A DNA stretch of 39,793 bases from assembly GCA_018064505.1 (NCBI GenBank), contig JAGHVC010000121.1, positions 1 through 39,793 on the forward strand, read 5' to 3'. The notes under the pieces were generated by a model that was given only the letters and a program-made list of their open reading frames with translations, was not told the origin of the DNA and did not search any database. This document shows positions 1 to 8,384 of this stretch, piece by piece. The DNA is from Candidatus Minthosoma caballi. Lineage in GTDB: Bacteria; Bacteroidota; Bacteroidia; Bacteroidales; Bacteroidaceae. Position numbers and translations under genes: made by a program. Every line of letters starts with the position of its first letter. Position 1 is the stretch's first letter.

Positions 1-1421
1 TCGGGATTCTCGCTTGCTACTCTGCTGAGGAATTCCTCGCCTGTGCAGTCGGGAATGTCCATTACCTTAACCTCCTTTGATGCAGAACGGAGACGCTCAA
101 CGGTGATGCGTGTAGAGTCGTTCATGGCTCTCAGCTCTTTCTGGAACAACTGCGGAATGGTGTCGAAAGCAGCCTCAGGCATAAGTTCTATGCTGCGTAT
201 GCGCTTTGCCAGATTCATGGCTCTTCGATAACCCTCCATCCATTCGGTCACAACTCCACCAATGTTGTTTGCGTGGGCATAATTGAGGAAAGCATCGTCA
301 TAGACAAGATAGAAGGAACGTCCATCCTTGAGAATAGTAAGGTCAGCAGCATGATTGTCCTGTAGCATCACTGCACCCTTTGCCGCATGTTCAAGATAGA
401 GAGTAAGATAGATTTTCTCTGCCTTTATGCGTCCAAATTCCTTCTGTCGACGCGAATAATGCTTGTTTTTGTCTATTGCAAGGAGCTTTTCCTGCAATGT
501 TTTCCATAGGTTTTCGGGTGTGGTTTTGTTGAACTCATAATACAGCATTCGGTCATCATAATTCACTTGCTGGAGGTCGGCAATAGCACCATCGAACTGA
601 ATGATACGGTCGGCTGGAACTTTATTGCCCATAGAGGAAGCCGTATATGCTGTCTCATCTATAGAGACGGTGGTCTCATAGCCAGGAATCATCAAGATGC
701 CAAACTGATGCTGTGGGTATGGAGCAGCCACCACTGCTTGGTATGGTCTGCTTGCCTCTATCTGGTAGCTGTGATTACCGAAATCGAGAAATCGGTCATT
801 GGAGAAGCAGTTGTTCAAACCGAACATCGTGCATTCATGATTTGTACCGTCATGCCTATACATCGTACATGTATATTTTGCTTTGCCAAACTTTGGTTCG
901 ATGGCTGGCAGCGGTTCGTTCTTTCCGTAAGGTGAAGGCTTTGGCTTGCCTAATGCGAAAGGGTAGAGTTTGCCGTCGAGACGTATGCCCAACAGATTGA
1001 AGTTGGAGCCTTTTTCTTCCACAAAGTCAAAGACCTTGACCTTAGGATCGAGTGGTTCAAACTCAATGCTCAGCGAGTCGCTGTTCCATTCATAGCGTTT
1101 CAGAGGCACCAATGCCTCGCCCTCGTTGTAGCTTCCGTCCTCCTTGAGAGTGAACACGGTAGCCTTGATCATGCGATACTTCTTGCCATCAGCTTCAAGG
1201 TGCGTTTTGGCAGACAGGTTCCACGCTGCCTTATTCTTCTTGAACCCAATGGTGGTGGTTTCTTTTCCAAGTATCACCGTCTTGGGCGTGATGGCGAGCC
1301 CTCCTTCAGCACATGCAGGGTTCTTGACAATTTTGTCTTTACTTGATGAGGTGGCAGTCCCCATCGAAAATGAGGAAAAGGAAGCAATCATTGCGATAGA
1401 AAGTAGAATTGTTCGTTTCAT
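1..1421 (-). CDS. TlpA-like thioredoxin-family protein, N-terminal part (runs off left edge)
   Basis: The minus-strand frame is open from an ATG at 1421 down to base 1, giving 473 residues without a stop, so the gene continues beyond the window. It begins with a secretion signal (MKRTILLSIAMIASFSSFS). The long middle part, to about residue 450, has no motif I recognise; it contains many charged helices. The last visible residues, MDIPDCTGEEFLSRVASENP, resemble the strand that precedes the thioredoxin fold in Bacteroidetes TlpA/ResA-like proteins, where a segment with a WCxxC active site normally follows. That active site would lie outside the window, so a periplasmic thiol-disulfide oxidoreductase is an inference from the end pattern. 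A Bacteroidetes -7 element lies about 40 bases upstream. The gene runs in the same direction as the DUF4488-like gene, but a terminator separates them. Confidence 0.7.
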   Translation of the reverse strand, partial: MKRTILLSIAMIASFSSFSMGTATSSSKDKIVKNPACAEGGLAITPKTVILGKETTTIGFKKNKAAWNLSAKTHLEADGKKYRMIKATVFTLKEDGSYNEGEALVPLKRYEWNSDSLSIEFEPLDPKVKVFDFVEEKGSNFNLLGIRLDGKLYPFALGKPKPSPYGKNEPLPAIEPKFGKAKYTCTMYRHDGTNHECTMFGLNNCFSNDRFLDFGNHSYQIEASRPYQAVVAAPYPQHQFGILMIPGYETTVSIDETAYTASSMGNKVPADRIIQFDGAIADLQQVNYDDRMLYYEFNKTTPENLWKTLQEKLLAIDKNKHYSRRQKEFGRIKAEKIYLTLYLEHAAKGAVMLQDNHAADLTILKDGRSFYLVYDDAFLNYAHANNIGGVVTEWMEGYRRAMNLAKRIRSIELMPEAAFDTIPQLFQKELRAMNDSTRITVERLRSASKEVKVMDIPDCTGEEFLSRVASENP

Positions 1422-1458
1422 CTTTTTTTTGATTTTCGATTAGTTAAAAATTGCAATG

Positions 1459-1466
1459 CAAAAGTA
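1459..1466 (-). promoter_or_regulatory. -7 element of the TlpA-like gene
   Basis: On the minus strand the sequence reads TACTTTTG, matching the Bacteroidetes -7 consensus TAnnTTTG. It sits 38 bases upstream of the ATG at 1421. No good TTTG -33 element lies about 20 bases further upstream, which suggests a promoter needing an activator. A paired TTTGCAA site starts 34 bases upstream of the box. Confidence 0.5.
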
Positions 1467-1499
1467 GCTTCTTTTTGTATAAGTTTCATTATCTTTTAT

Positions 1500-1516
1500 T
1501 TTGCAATACTTTGCAA
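1500..1516. repeat. Paired TTTGCAA half-sites (site A)
   Basis: Two TTTGCAA words start at 1500 and 1510, exactly 10 bp apart. The pair lies just upstream of where the -33 element of the TlpA-like gene should be. The same arrangement occurs at 1543-1559 and 2289-2305, so it may be an operator. No protein is known to bind it. Confidence 0.5.
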
Positions 1517-1542
1517 ATGTGGCAGCAAAGTCTTATGTTCAC

Positions 1543-1559
1543 TTTGCAAAACTTTGCAA
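1543..1559. repeat. Paired TTTGCAA half-sites (site B)
   Basis: TTTGCAA words start at 1543 and 1553, again 10 bp apart. The 18 bases ACTTTGCAAAACTTTGCA at 1541-1558 are identical to those at 2287-2304. This is a second copy upstream of the TlpA-like gene, 43 bp further out than site A. Confidence 0.5.
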
Positions 1560-1587
1560 TGTGTGTAAAATCATGAAAATCAATAAA

Positions 1588-1614
1588 TAAAAAAGCACCA
1601 CAAATAGTGGTGCT
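1588..1614 (-). terminator. Rho-independent terminator after the DUF4488-like gene
   Basis: A perfect 8-bp stem, AGCACCAC (1594-1601) and GTGGTGCT (1607-1614), encloses a 5-base loop. On the minus strand it is followed by a run of seven T (1588-1594 on the plus strand is all A). It lies 70 bases past the stop codon of the gene at 1684-2205 and would stop minus-strand transcription before the TlpA-like gene. Confidence 0.85.
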
Positions 1615-1683
1615 TATGCTGAGAAATGAAAGAGGAGTGCTCAAAATATTGTGCTTAGACAAAATGCTAAACTATCTTCTTTG

Positions 1684-2205
1684 TCAATTTGCAAAGAAGG
1701 ATTGCTTGATTTGTGCCTGAATCTTTGGCGAAGGGGGCTGACTCAATTTGCATTGCAAGATGATGAAGTCAATGAGTTCCTTTGGAATGTCGGTGCGACG
1801 CACCCATGCGTCATGACGATTGAACCATTGTCCGTAGAAATGCTTGCCATCCTTTGAGAGAGACAGTGAGCTGGGCTTGCGTCCCATCTCGGTATAGACA
1901 CCATCTTTGTATGTGTATGTGCCGTATTCGTGAGGAAGGACAACATAGTTGTTGCCGCTTTTTGCAATCTGGGCGCATGCGTATTCGCCATCTTTGCCAT
2001 AGTATTTCACTTGGGAGTAGCCAGTGCCCTTGCCACACACGATTTTGTTCTCCCCTTCAAACTGCATGGATTCCATTACCCACACACCGACAATGCTTTT
2101 GTTTGCTGCAGTTGGCTTGCCTTGTGCGAATGATGGAGCGCTGCACAGCATGGCGAGGAGAGCCATTGCAAGCGCGGGGATGATTGATGACTTTGCTGTA
2201 TTCAT
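1684..2205 (-). CDS. Secreted DUF4488-like small protein
   Basis: This 173-residue protein has a clear signal peptide ending near SAPSFA-QG, so it is periplasmic or outer-membrane associated. After the signal, a GVWVMESMQFEG segment and a series of short beta-strand-like stretches rich in G, Y and W resemble the lipocalin-like DUF4488 proteins of Bacteroidetes, whose function is unknown. A second small protein in the window (21312-21773) has a similar opening (DGMWQLTSIEKDG), which may reflect the same fold. The gene has its own promoter (2249-2280) and terminator, so it is probably a single-gene transcript. The paired TTTGCAA motif upstream of it also occurs before the TlpA-like gene, suggesting shared control. 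The family call rests on recognising the pattern, not on a profile match. Confidence 0.7.
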   Translation of the reverse strand: MNTAKSSIIPALAMALLAMLCSAPSFAQGKPTAANKSIVGVWVMESMQFEGENKIVCGKGTGYSQVKYYGKDGEYACAQIAKSGNNYVVLPHEYGTYTYKDGVYTEMGRKPSSLSLSKDGKHFYGQWFNRHDAWVRRTDIPKELIDFIILQCKLSQPPSPKIQAQIKQSFFAN

Positions 2206-2248
2206 ACTTTTCTAATGGTGTTTTTAAGTTATGCATTTGTTTTGCTTG

Positions 2249-2280
2249 CAAAGTTATGAAAATAGCCATTTTTATCCAAA
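2249..2280 (-). promoter_or_regulatory. Bacteroidetes-type promoter of the DUF4488-like gene
   Basis: On the minus strand TTTG (2280-2277) is followed after 20 bases by TAACTTTG (2256-2249), a full match to TTTG-N19-21-TAnnTTTG. The ATG lies 43 bases downstream of the -7 box. A paired TTTGCAA site begins 9 bp upstream of the -33 element. Confidence 0.8.
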
Positions 2281-2288
2281 AAAGCGAC

Positions 2289-2305
2289 TTTGCAAAACTT
2301 TGCAT
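2289..2305. repeat. Paired TTTGCAA half-sites (site C)
   Basis: TTTGCAA at 2289 and TTTGCAT at 2299 are 10 bp apart. The site starts 33 bp upstream of the -7 box of the DUF4488-like gene; site A starts 34 bp upstream of the TlpA-like -7 box. It lies between this promoter and the stop codon of the membrane-bound HTH gene. Confidence 0.5.
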
Positions 2306-2335
2306 CATAGCAAATGACACAAAAATGACAGAATG

Positions 2336-3370
2336 TTACAATCCAAGAATAAATTCATCCCAGTCTTTTGCGCCGCCCTTTTTGTCGAAAATCTTTTGAT
2401 AGAGTCGGCTGCGAGTGGTGCTGATGGTGCTTGCCTCCTTGTTGAGCACAGCTGCCATTTCTGACGGAGTGGCCCTGAACTTGATGAGCATGCACACGCG
2501 GTGTTCCATCAGCGACATGTGATGAAGACTTTCAAGGGTGTGAGTGAAACTTGGATAAACCTTATTCAGCTGCCGCTCCATCAGCGACCAGTCATCGTAA
2601 GAGATGGCTCCTGATTCTATCTGTTTGCGTAGTCGTGCATACTCGTCGGATGCCAGCCATTCTTCCTCCACATTCTTCAAGGCTTCAGTCACAATCTGAG
2701 GACGCTCCTCACGCTCTGTCTGCAAACGAAGCAATTCAGTCTCGATGCGTTTCTTGTTGCGGTATGTGCGATGGAAGAAGAAGGCAACAATGGCAAGTGC
2801 TGCTAAAAGAGCCGTGATGTATGTGCCGAGCATGCTGTTTTGTATCTCAAGCTCGCGCTCCTTCTTTGTGAAGATGAAGCGTTCGTACTCTTTGCCGTCT
2901 TCATATTCAAGGCCTACCAGCAAGTCGCGTATCTCTGCCATTTTTTGTGCTTCAATAGAATGCTCAACAGACCAAGTGTATACAATGCCGTTTTGCTGAA
3001 TGGTGATGGTTGTGTCATTCTGAACGGTCAGCGGACATGGCTTGCCATCTTCTAAGTAAAGAAAATCGTCACCTCCCTTATTTATTAATGTGTAGTGGCT
3101 CTTATGGCGAGGCAGTATGGTATTGGCTGATTCGTTATATGACCAATGGCATACATACAGCATGGAGTCGTTGTCATAAATAGCAAGATAGGTGCCACTG
3201 CTATTAGGATAGTCAACACTCACCTCAGCAGGATATGTGATCTTACGCATCGACCACACTTTATGCTTTGAGAATAAGTGTCCATCATCGTCACTCTTGG
3301 AACAGCCAACGAATGCCATGGATGCCAGTGCCACTAGATATAATATGTAAAAACGAACTAATGACTTCAT
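2336..3370 (-). CDS. Membrane-anchored one-component regulator with C-terminal helix-turn-helix
   Basis: I start this protein at the ATG at 3370 (344 residues), because an ideal export signal follows: hydrophobic residues, then AFVG-C, a lipobox with Cys23. An in-frame ATG at 3409 would add 13 polar residues. Residues about 24-175 look like an extracytoplasmic sensor. A hydrophobic helix at about 180-200 crosses the membrane. A charged, probably coiled-coil linker follows. The last 60 residues (MEHRVCMLIKFRATPSEMAA, then STISTTRSRLYQKIF) have the shape of a LuxR-like helix-turn-helix. This architecture suggests a sensor outside and a DNA-binding domain inside; the ligand is unknown. The gene follows pepT closely, so it is probably transcribed with the peptidase genes. 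No response-regulator receiver or kinase domain is visible. Confidence 0.7.
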   Translation of the reverse strand: MKSLVRFYILYLVALASMAFVGCSKSDDDGHLFSKHKVWSMRKITYPAEVSVDYPNSSGTYLAIYDNDSMLYVCHWSYNESANTILPRHKSHYTLINKGGDDFLYLEDGKPCPLTVQNDTTITIQQNGIVYTWSVEHSIEAQKMAEIRDLLVGLEYEDGKEYERFIFTKKERELEIQNSMLGTYITALLAALAIVAFFFHRTYRNKKRIETELLRLQTEREERPQIVTEALKNVEEEWLASDEYARLRKQIESGAISYDDWSLMERQLNKVYPSFTHTLESLHHMSLMEHRVCMLIKFRATPSEMAAVLNKEASTISTTRSRLYQKIFDKKGGAKDWDEFILGL

Positions 3371-3412
3371 AAAACTTTGCCTTGTCACACGCAATTTTTC
3401 TTTATGCATTAC

Positions 3413-4633
3413 TTAAAGCGTCTCTGCAGCAATCTTGCAGATGTTGACAACGGTCATCATTGCTTTCTCGAGGCTCTGAACTGGGCAGAATTCGTATGGG
3501 CCGTGGAAGTTGATGCCACCAGCGAAAATGTTTGGACAAGGGAGTCCCATGAATGAGAGCTGAGCACCGTCTGTGCCGCCACGGATGGCTTGAATCTTTG
3601 GTGTCATGCCGGCTTCTTCAATGGCTTTCTTGGCAATGTCGATAATGTATATCATTGGCTCAACCTTCTCGCGCATGTTGTAGTATTGATCGTTGATTTC
3701 GACTGTTGCCACACCTTCACCATACTTGGCATTGATTGCATCGACAACTGATTGCATCTTCTGCTTTCTTGCCTCGAAGAGGGCGCGGGCGTGGTCGCGG
3801 ATGATGAATGAGAGGGATGCGTGCTCGCATCCTCCTGTGATGCTTGTGAGGTGAAAGAATCCCTCGTAGTTGTCAGTTGTCTCGGGAGTCTGGTCGGATG
3901 GAAGCATTGACACAAGCTCGGCTGCAACTCTGCCTGCGTTGATCATCTTGCCTTTGGCATAGCCTGGATGCACTGAACAGCCGTTGATGCTTATTTTTGC
4001 TGATGCGGCGTTGAAATTCTCAAACTCTATCTCGCCAAGCTCGCTGCCGTCCATGGTGTAGGCAAACTCACAGCCAAACTTCTCAACATCAAAGTGGTGC
4101 GCTCCCATGCCGATTTCTTCGTCGGGGTTGAAGCCTACGCGAATCTTTCCGTGCTTAATCTCTGGATGCTGCTTGAGATACACCATTGCCTGCACAATCT
4201 CTGCAATGCCGGCTTTGTCGTCGGCACCAAGAAGGGTGTGGCCATCGGTCACGATGATGTCTTCGCCAATATGATTGAGAAGTTCTGGAAACCTGGATGG
4301 GGAAGAGACGATGCCTTCGGAAAGGATGATGTCTTTGCCATCGTAGTTCTCAACAATTCTTGGCTTCACATCCTTGCCGCTTGCATCGGGAGATGTGTCC
4401 ATGTGAGCTATGAAGCCGATTGTTGGTACAACTTTGCTGGTATTGCTTGGAAGGGTGGCATAGAGGTAGCCAAGTTCGTCAAGTTCAACATCTTCCAATC
4501 CTTCGCTGATGAGCTCTTCTTTAAGAATCTGTGCGAAGTCACGCTGTTTCTCTGTGCTTGGTGTCACTCCTGTTTCTTCGGATGACTGTGTGTCGTATGA
4601 CACATATTTTAGGAATCTTTGGGTTATAGTCAT
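3413..4633 (-). CDS. pepT: Peptidase T (tripeptide aminopeptidase, M20B)
   Basis: The 406-residue protein matches peptidase T along its whole length. This cytoplasmic dizinc enzyme removes the N-terminal residue from tripeptides. Metal and catalytic motifs are intact: HMDT (His77, Asp79), GADDKAG (bridging Asp138), NPDEEIG (Glu172 general base, Glu173 ligand), TMDGSELGE for the next zinc ligand, and [11 protein letters not shown] near the C-terminus. There is no signal peptide. The gene follows the C1 peptidase by 19 bases and precedes the regulator, so these genes probably form one transcript for peptide breakdown. Confidence 0.95.
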   Translation of the reverse strand: MTITQRFLKYVSYDTQSSEETGVTPSTEKQRDFAQILKEELISEGLEDVELDELGYLYATLPSNTSKVVPTIGFIAHMDTSPDASGKDVKPRIVENYDGKDIILSEGIVSSPSRFPELLNHIGEDIIVTDGHTLLGADDKAGIAEIVQAMVYLKQHPEIKHGKIRVGFNPDEEIGMGAHHFDVEKFGCEFAYTMDGSELGEIEFENFNAASAKISINGCSVHPGYAKGKMINAGRVAAELVSMLPSDQTPETTDNYEGFFHLTSITGGCEHASLSFIIRDHARALFEARKQKMQSVVDAINAKYGEGVATVEINDQYYNMREKVEPMIYIIDIAKKAIEEAGMTPKIQAIRGGTDGAQLSFMGLPCPNIFAGGINFHGPYEFCPVQSLEKAMMTVVNICKIAAETL

Positions 4634-4652
4634 ATCTGTTTTTGTGTATTTT

Positions 4653-6035
4653 TTATTCTTCTGATGAGAACATTGGATCCCAGCAAGGAAGCATGGTTGG
4701 TTTCTGCTGGCTTGCCTTGAGTACTTTTTCGTTCACATATTTCTTGTTAACAACGAGACGAAACATGTAGTTGTCAAACCATTCGTCGGTCATGATGATG
4801 TGGCCTCTGTGTCCGTAATCTGCTCCCCAGCTATTTTCTACCATCCATTTCTGTGGCTTTCCATTGGCATCGAGGTCAACGGCGTTGAGTGTCATTGCAT
4901 GAGTTGAGCCTGAGTCGAAAGACATGATTCTCTGTGCTTTGTCCATTCCAAATTTAACGCCGAAGATGTCCTCGTAGTCGTAGTTGTTGAGGTCGGCAAT
5001 GCCTGTGTTGCGGTCTAGGAACTTGCTCACATCGCAAGAGAAATACATCATGGTGCTGTCTTTGATGCTTGCAATGGCAGCTTCCTTGATATCTTCGATT
5101 GGAAGGTTGAGATATAGCCAGTTGTGGCCGTCGTATGTGTGGCGATCGTACTCAATCTCGTATGTCTTCCAGTATTCGCGGCTTGGGTCGTTCATGAGCA
5201 TAAGGTAGTCGTTCTGCAAGTCAAATCCAAGATGCTCTTTGTAGAATGACTGTGGTGTGTAGCTCTTTGGCTCGGATGTGTACTTTCCTGAAGCATCCTT
5301 TGGTGCCCATGTGAACTCTGTGACTGGTTCGCCTAAGCCAATGACGAGCATGTGATAAATCTCGCTCAGCTGCTTCTCTTTCATTTGCTGAAGCACTGCG
5401 TCTGTTGCTTTGCTGTCGGCTCTGAGAGCTATGGCATCTTCACGAAGCTTGCGCTTGAGATAGGTGGTGAAGGAGCTTGTGTTGTTGCTGGCGTAGGTTT
5501 CTGGCATTACGCCTTTCGGCACCACGCCATATTTTGCAATAAGGTCGGCAACGCCAGTGAATGTGCCTCCGTCGGAGAGGGGATTCTGGAAAAGCCAAGT
5601 GACGGTTTGGTCGCTGAGTGGTTTCTTGCGAGTGTCTATAATGGCTTGTAGGAAGAGGTTGGATTTCTCAAGTTGGTCGTAGAAGAAAAGGTAGTTTTGC
5701 GAGAACTCCATACTGTTGAGGTTCTGCTGATTTATCATCTTGCTTCTCAGTACATTGAGACCAGTGAAGAGCCAGCATCGTCCAGAGGACTTCTGGTCAG
5801 TGATTCCCTTGGAAGGTACTGTGTTGCTGAAGTAAGTGTTTTTCTCTCCTTGATTGTCTTGGTTGAGGGCGATGGAAGCAACGCTGTTGGTTGCCAAGGC
5901 ATTCTTGATTGCTCGTGATGAGCCACTAACTTTGTTTTCCTGCTTCATCTTGCTGAGCATTGCAGGTGTGATGCTCTGGGCTGATGCGCAAATAGCTGTG
6001 GCACAAAGCATAGTGGTGATAAATGTTTTTCTCAT
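4653..6035 (-). CDS. Periplasmic papain-like aminopeptidase (C1B, PepC/bleomycin-hydrolase type)
   Basis: I start at the ATG at 6035 (460 residues) because a signal peptide follows immediately ([21 protein letters not shown]). A longer open frame exists but would overlap nhaC and bury the signal. The papain-type active site is complete: Gln81 and Cys87 in QKSSGRCW, His379 in GSTHAMTL and Asn401 in VENSWG. The length and the wide Cys-His spacing fit the bleomycin hydrolase/PepC subfamily. Most PepC enzymes are cytoplasmic, so the signal peptide places this one outside the cytoplasm, as in other Bacteroidetes. Only 5 bases separate it from nhaC upstream and 19 from pepT downstream. A likely scheme is that it trims peptides in the periplasm and pepT finishes tripeptides inside. 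Confidence 0.9.
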   Translation of the reverse strand: MRKTFITTMLCATAICASAQSITPAMLSKMKQENKVSGSSRAIKNALATNSVASIALNQDNQGEKNTYFSNTVPSKGITDQKSSGRCWLFTGLNVLRSKMINQQNLNSMEFSQNYLFFYDQLEKSNLFLQAIIDTRKKPLSDQTVTWLFQNPLSDGGTFTGVADLIAKYGVVPKGVMPETYASNNTSSFTTYLKRKLREDAIALRADSKATDAVLQQMKEKQLSEIYHMLVIGLGEPVTEFTWAPKDASGKYTSEPKSYTPQSFYKEHLGFDLQNDYLMLMNDPSREYWKTYEIEYDRHTYDGHNWLYLNLPIEDIKEAAIASIKDSTMMYFSCDVSKFLDRNTGIADLNNYDYEDIFGVKFGMDKAQRIMSFDSGSTHAMTLNAVDLDANGKPQKWMVENSWGADYGHRGHIIMTDEWFDNYMFRLVVNKKYVNEKVLKASQQKPTMLPCWDPMFSSEE

Positions 6036-6040
6036 AGTGA

Positions 6041-7507
6041 TTATTTTGTTGTTTTGATTCGTCGGATTTTGTAGCCAATAGCAGCAACAAGACAGCTCAT
6101 GATAGGGCTTATGATGTTGAAGAAACAGTAGGGTAGGTAGGTTAGTGTTGGGACTCCAAGCACTGTTGCCTGTGTCATTCCACAAGTGTTCCATGGGATG
6201 AGCACGGATGTGACGGTTGCTGAATCTTCGGTGGAACGGCTCAGCAGTTCAGGTGCGTAGCCATTCTTTTTGTACACATCTTTATACATGGATGCTGAAA
6301 TGATAATGGATATGTATTGGTCGCTTGTGACCAGATTCATTCCAAGGCCAGTGCATACGGTTGAAGCAACGAGGCCAAATGTGTTTCGGATGAATGAAAT
6401 AACGACAGCAGTGAGGCTTTGAAGCATTTTGCTTGCAACCATTGAGCCTCCAAAGCACATCGCACAGAGAATGAGCCAGATGGTGTCGAGCATTCCTGCC
6501 ATGCCTCCAGTGCTGACAAGGTCGTTGAGTGTGTCGTTGCCAGTGTCAACATTTGTGCTGGTGAAGAAAGTTATCATCATGCCTTTGATGTAATTCAATG
6601 TTGTGCCATCAGTTTCTTTTGCCACTTCAAGCAGAATGTCTGGCTGGAGGATGAGTGCACATACTCCTGCTGCCAATGAAGATGCAAAGAGCGTGATGAG
6701 CGATGGCACTTTCTTTGCAATGAGAATGGCTGTAAATAAGGGAACAATCAGTGTCCAAAGATTAATGTTAAAGGTGTTTTCAAGTCCCTGGGTGTACTCT
6801 GTGATATGCACTTCGCCGTTGCCATACCAGAAGCCTGCTGCAAAGAAAATTATCAACGAAATCAGTATGGAAGGAATCGTCGTGTAGAGCATGTAACGAA
6901 TGTGCGTAAACAACTCAGTACCAGATGTTGATGCTGCAAGAATTGTAGTGTCGCTCAAAGGCGAAATCTTATCGCCGAAGTATGCTCCAGAGATGATGGC
7001 TCCTGCTGTCCATGCTGCGGGAACGGATAGTGCGTCGCCAATGCCAAGAAGGGCAACACCGATGGTGGCAATGGTGGTCCAAGAACTACCAGTCATGAGA
7101 GATACAATGGCACAGATGGCGCAAGTACTTACAAGGAAAAACTGAGGTGACATGATCTGGACACCATAATAGATGAGAGTAGGGACTACTCCGCTTATCA
7201 TCCAAGCTCCGGAAAGCATTCCTATGATAATCAGAATGACAATCGACACACTTGCAGAGCCTATGGTTTCTGCAATGTGGGTTTCGAAAACTTTCCATGG
7301 AGTTTTGTATACCATCATAGATAAGCATACGCACATTCCTGTTGCAACTAACAATGCCACTTGGTTTCCGCCACCAAGCGAATCGCTTCCAAACAATGTA
7401 ATACTCAATGAAACCATCGCTATCAAAACGACGATTGGTATGATAGAAACCCAAGGACTTGGCATTTCTTTGCTAAAAAACGCAGTGTCTTTATCTTTAT
7501 TTTCCAT
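6041..7507 (-). CDS. nhaC: NhaC-family sodium:proton antiporter
   Basis: Starting at the ATG at 7507 (MENKDKDTAFF) gives 488 residues; an upstream GTG at 7630 would add a polar stretch with no family resemblance. The protein has about 11-12 hydrophobic helices. It contains the family's signature stretches, including SSWTTIATIG, AYFGDKISPLSDTT and the late SVLIPWNTCGM. It should exchange Na+ for H+ across the inner membrane; some relatives couple malate or lactate instead, so the substrate is not certain. The C1 peptidase begins 5 bases after its stop, implying co-transcription. Upstream it diverges from the polysaccharide operon across about 180 bp. Confidence 0.9.
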   Translation of the reverse strand: MENKDKDTAFFSKEMPSPWVSIIPIVVLIAMVSLSITLFGSDSLGGGNQVALLVATGMCVCLSMMVYKTPWKVFETHIAETIGSASVSIVILIIIGMLSGAWMISGVVPTLIYYGVQIMSPQFFLVSTCAICAIVSLMTGSSWTTIATIGVALLGIGDALSVPAAWTAGAIISGAYFGDKISPLSDTTILAASTSGTELFTHIRYMLYTTIPSILISLIIFFAAGFWYGNGEVHITEYTQGLENTFNINLWTLIVPLFTAILIAKKVPSLITLFASSLAAGVCALILQPDILLEVAKETDGTTLNYIKGMMITFFTSTNVDTGNDTLNDLVSTGGMAGMLDTIWLILCAMCFGGSMVASKMLQSLTAVVISFIRNTFGLVASTVCTGLGMNLVTSDQYISIIISASMYKDVYKKNGYAPELLSRSTEDSATVTSVLIPWNTCGMTQATVLGVPTLTYLPYCFFNIISPIMSCLVAAIGYKIRRIKTTK

Positions 7508-7566
7508 TCTGAGTGCGAATTTACGGAAAAATCTTAGATTAGCTTCTCTATTCCGAATATTATTAG

Positions 7567-7574
7567 TATCTTTG
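7567..7574 (+). promoter_or_regulatory. Candidate -7 element of the polysaccharide operon
   Basis: TATCTTTG matches TAnnTTTG and lies 110 bases before the first plus-strand gene. No TTTG occurs at the -33 position, so the promoter may be weak or activated. The leader, about 100 nt, shows no clear hairpin or terminator. The rest of 7508-7684 is a divergent intergenic region with no other gene. Confidence 0.4.
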
Positions 7575-7684
7575 TCCGATTTTTGTGAATATAGAGCTGC
7601 TTTGATGATAAAAACGAAGCTTTTACACACAATAAAATTTGTTAAAATTCGTTTTTAATATCAATTAGTGAGAAATGACTATAA

Positions 7685-8302
7685 ATGAATACTAAACAGA
7701 ACGACCAAAGCATAGATCGAATGAATGGTGCTGAGAGAGCGATGAAGCGTGCATGTGATTTTGTGGGTGCTTTTTTGCTACTGTTGCTGCTTTCGCCTGT
7801 GTTTTTTATTATATACATTATCCAAAAGATTAACAATCCAGGACCTGCCATCTACAAACAAGAGCGAATTGGCAAAGGAGGACTTGTGTTTAATATTTAC
7901 AAGTTTAGAACAATGGTTGTGGATGCAGAAAAGGATGGAGTGCCTCAGCTCGAGAAGACAGATGACCCACGATTGACGGATTTCGGTAAATTGTTAAGAA
8001 AACATCATTTTGATGAGTTGCCTCAGCTTGTCAATGTGCTGAAGGGAGATATGTCATTTGTTGGTTATCGTCCAGAGCGTAAGTTCTTCATTGATAAGAT
8101 AATGGAATATAATCAGGACTATGAACTTTTGTTCTGCTCTAAGCCTGGTATTACTTCTTTAGCTACAATTCTCAATGGATATACCGACACAATGGACAAG
8201 ATGCTGATTCGTTTGCAAATGGATCTTGACTATTTGAAAAAACGCTCCTTATGGCTCGATGCAAAGATTATCGGCAAGACAGTAGTTTCGCTCATTAATT
8301 AG
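7685..8302 (+). CDS. Undecaprenyl-phosphate sugar-1-phosphate transferase (initiating enzyme)
   Basis: This 205-residue protein is the short, single-helix type of bacterial sugar transferase (PF02397). After KRACDF comes one hydrophobic segment (about residues 26-48), then the catalytic part: YKQERIGKGG, FNIYKFRTM, DDPRLTDFGKLLRK, FDELPQLVNVLKGDMSFVG and YRPE. The family moves a sugar-1-phosphate from a nucleotide sugar to undecaprenyl phosphate at the inner membrane, the first committed step of polysaccharide assembly. The sugar cannot be read from the sequence. It lacks the N-terminal helices of full-length WbaP/WcaJ. It is the first gene of the plus-strand arm, as expected for the initiator. 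Confidence 0.92.
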   Translation: MNTKQNDQSIDRMNGAERAMKRACDFVGAFLLLLLLSPVFFIIYIIQKINNPGPAIYKQERIGKGGLVFNIYKFRTMVVDAEKDGVPQLEKTDDPRLTDFGKLLRKHHFDELPQLVNVLKGDMSFVGYRPERKFFIDKIMEYNQDYELLFCSKPGITSLATILNGYTDTMDKMLIRLQMDLDYLKKRSLWLDAKIIGKTVVSLIN

Positions 8303-8384
8303 CGCGCTTGAGATAAAGGTTGACATCGTTGAGCAATGTTTTATAACACTAAATCTATTCCCCCCAAAAACATAAAAGATTATT

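Noticed and set aside
43-1443. Plus-strand open frames across the left edge
   Set aside because: The minus frame is open for 473 codons with a signal peptide and sensible protein composition; the plus frames are short shadows.
6036-6194. N-terminal extension of the C1 peptidase
   Set aside because: It overlaps nhaC and would bury the signal peptide; the ATG at 6035 fits better.
7508-7630. GTG start upstream for NhaC
   Set aside because: The extra residues are unlike the family, and the ATG at 7507 gives the normal N-terminus.
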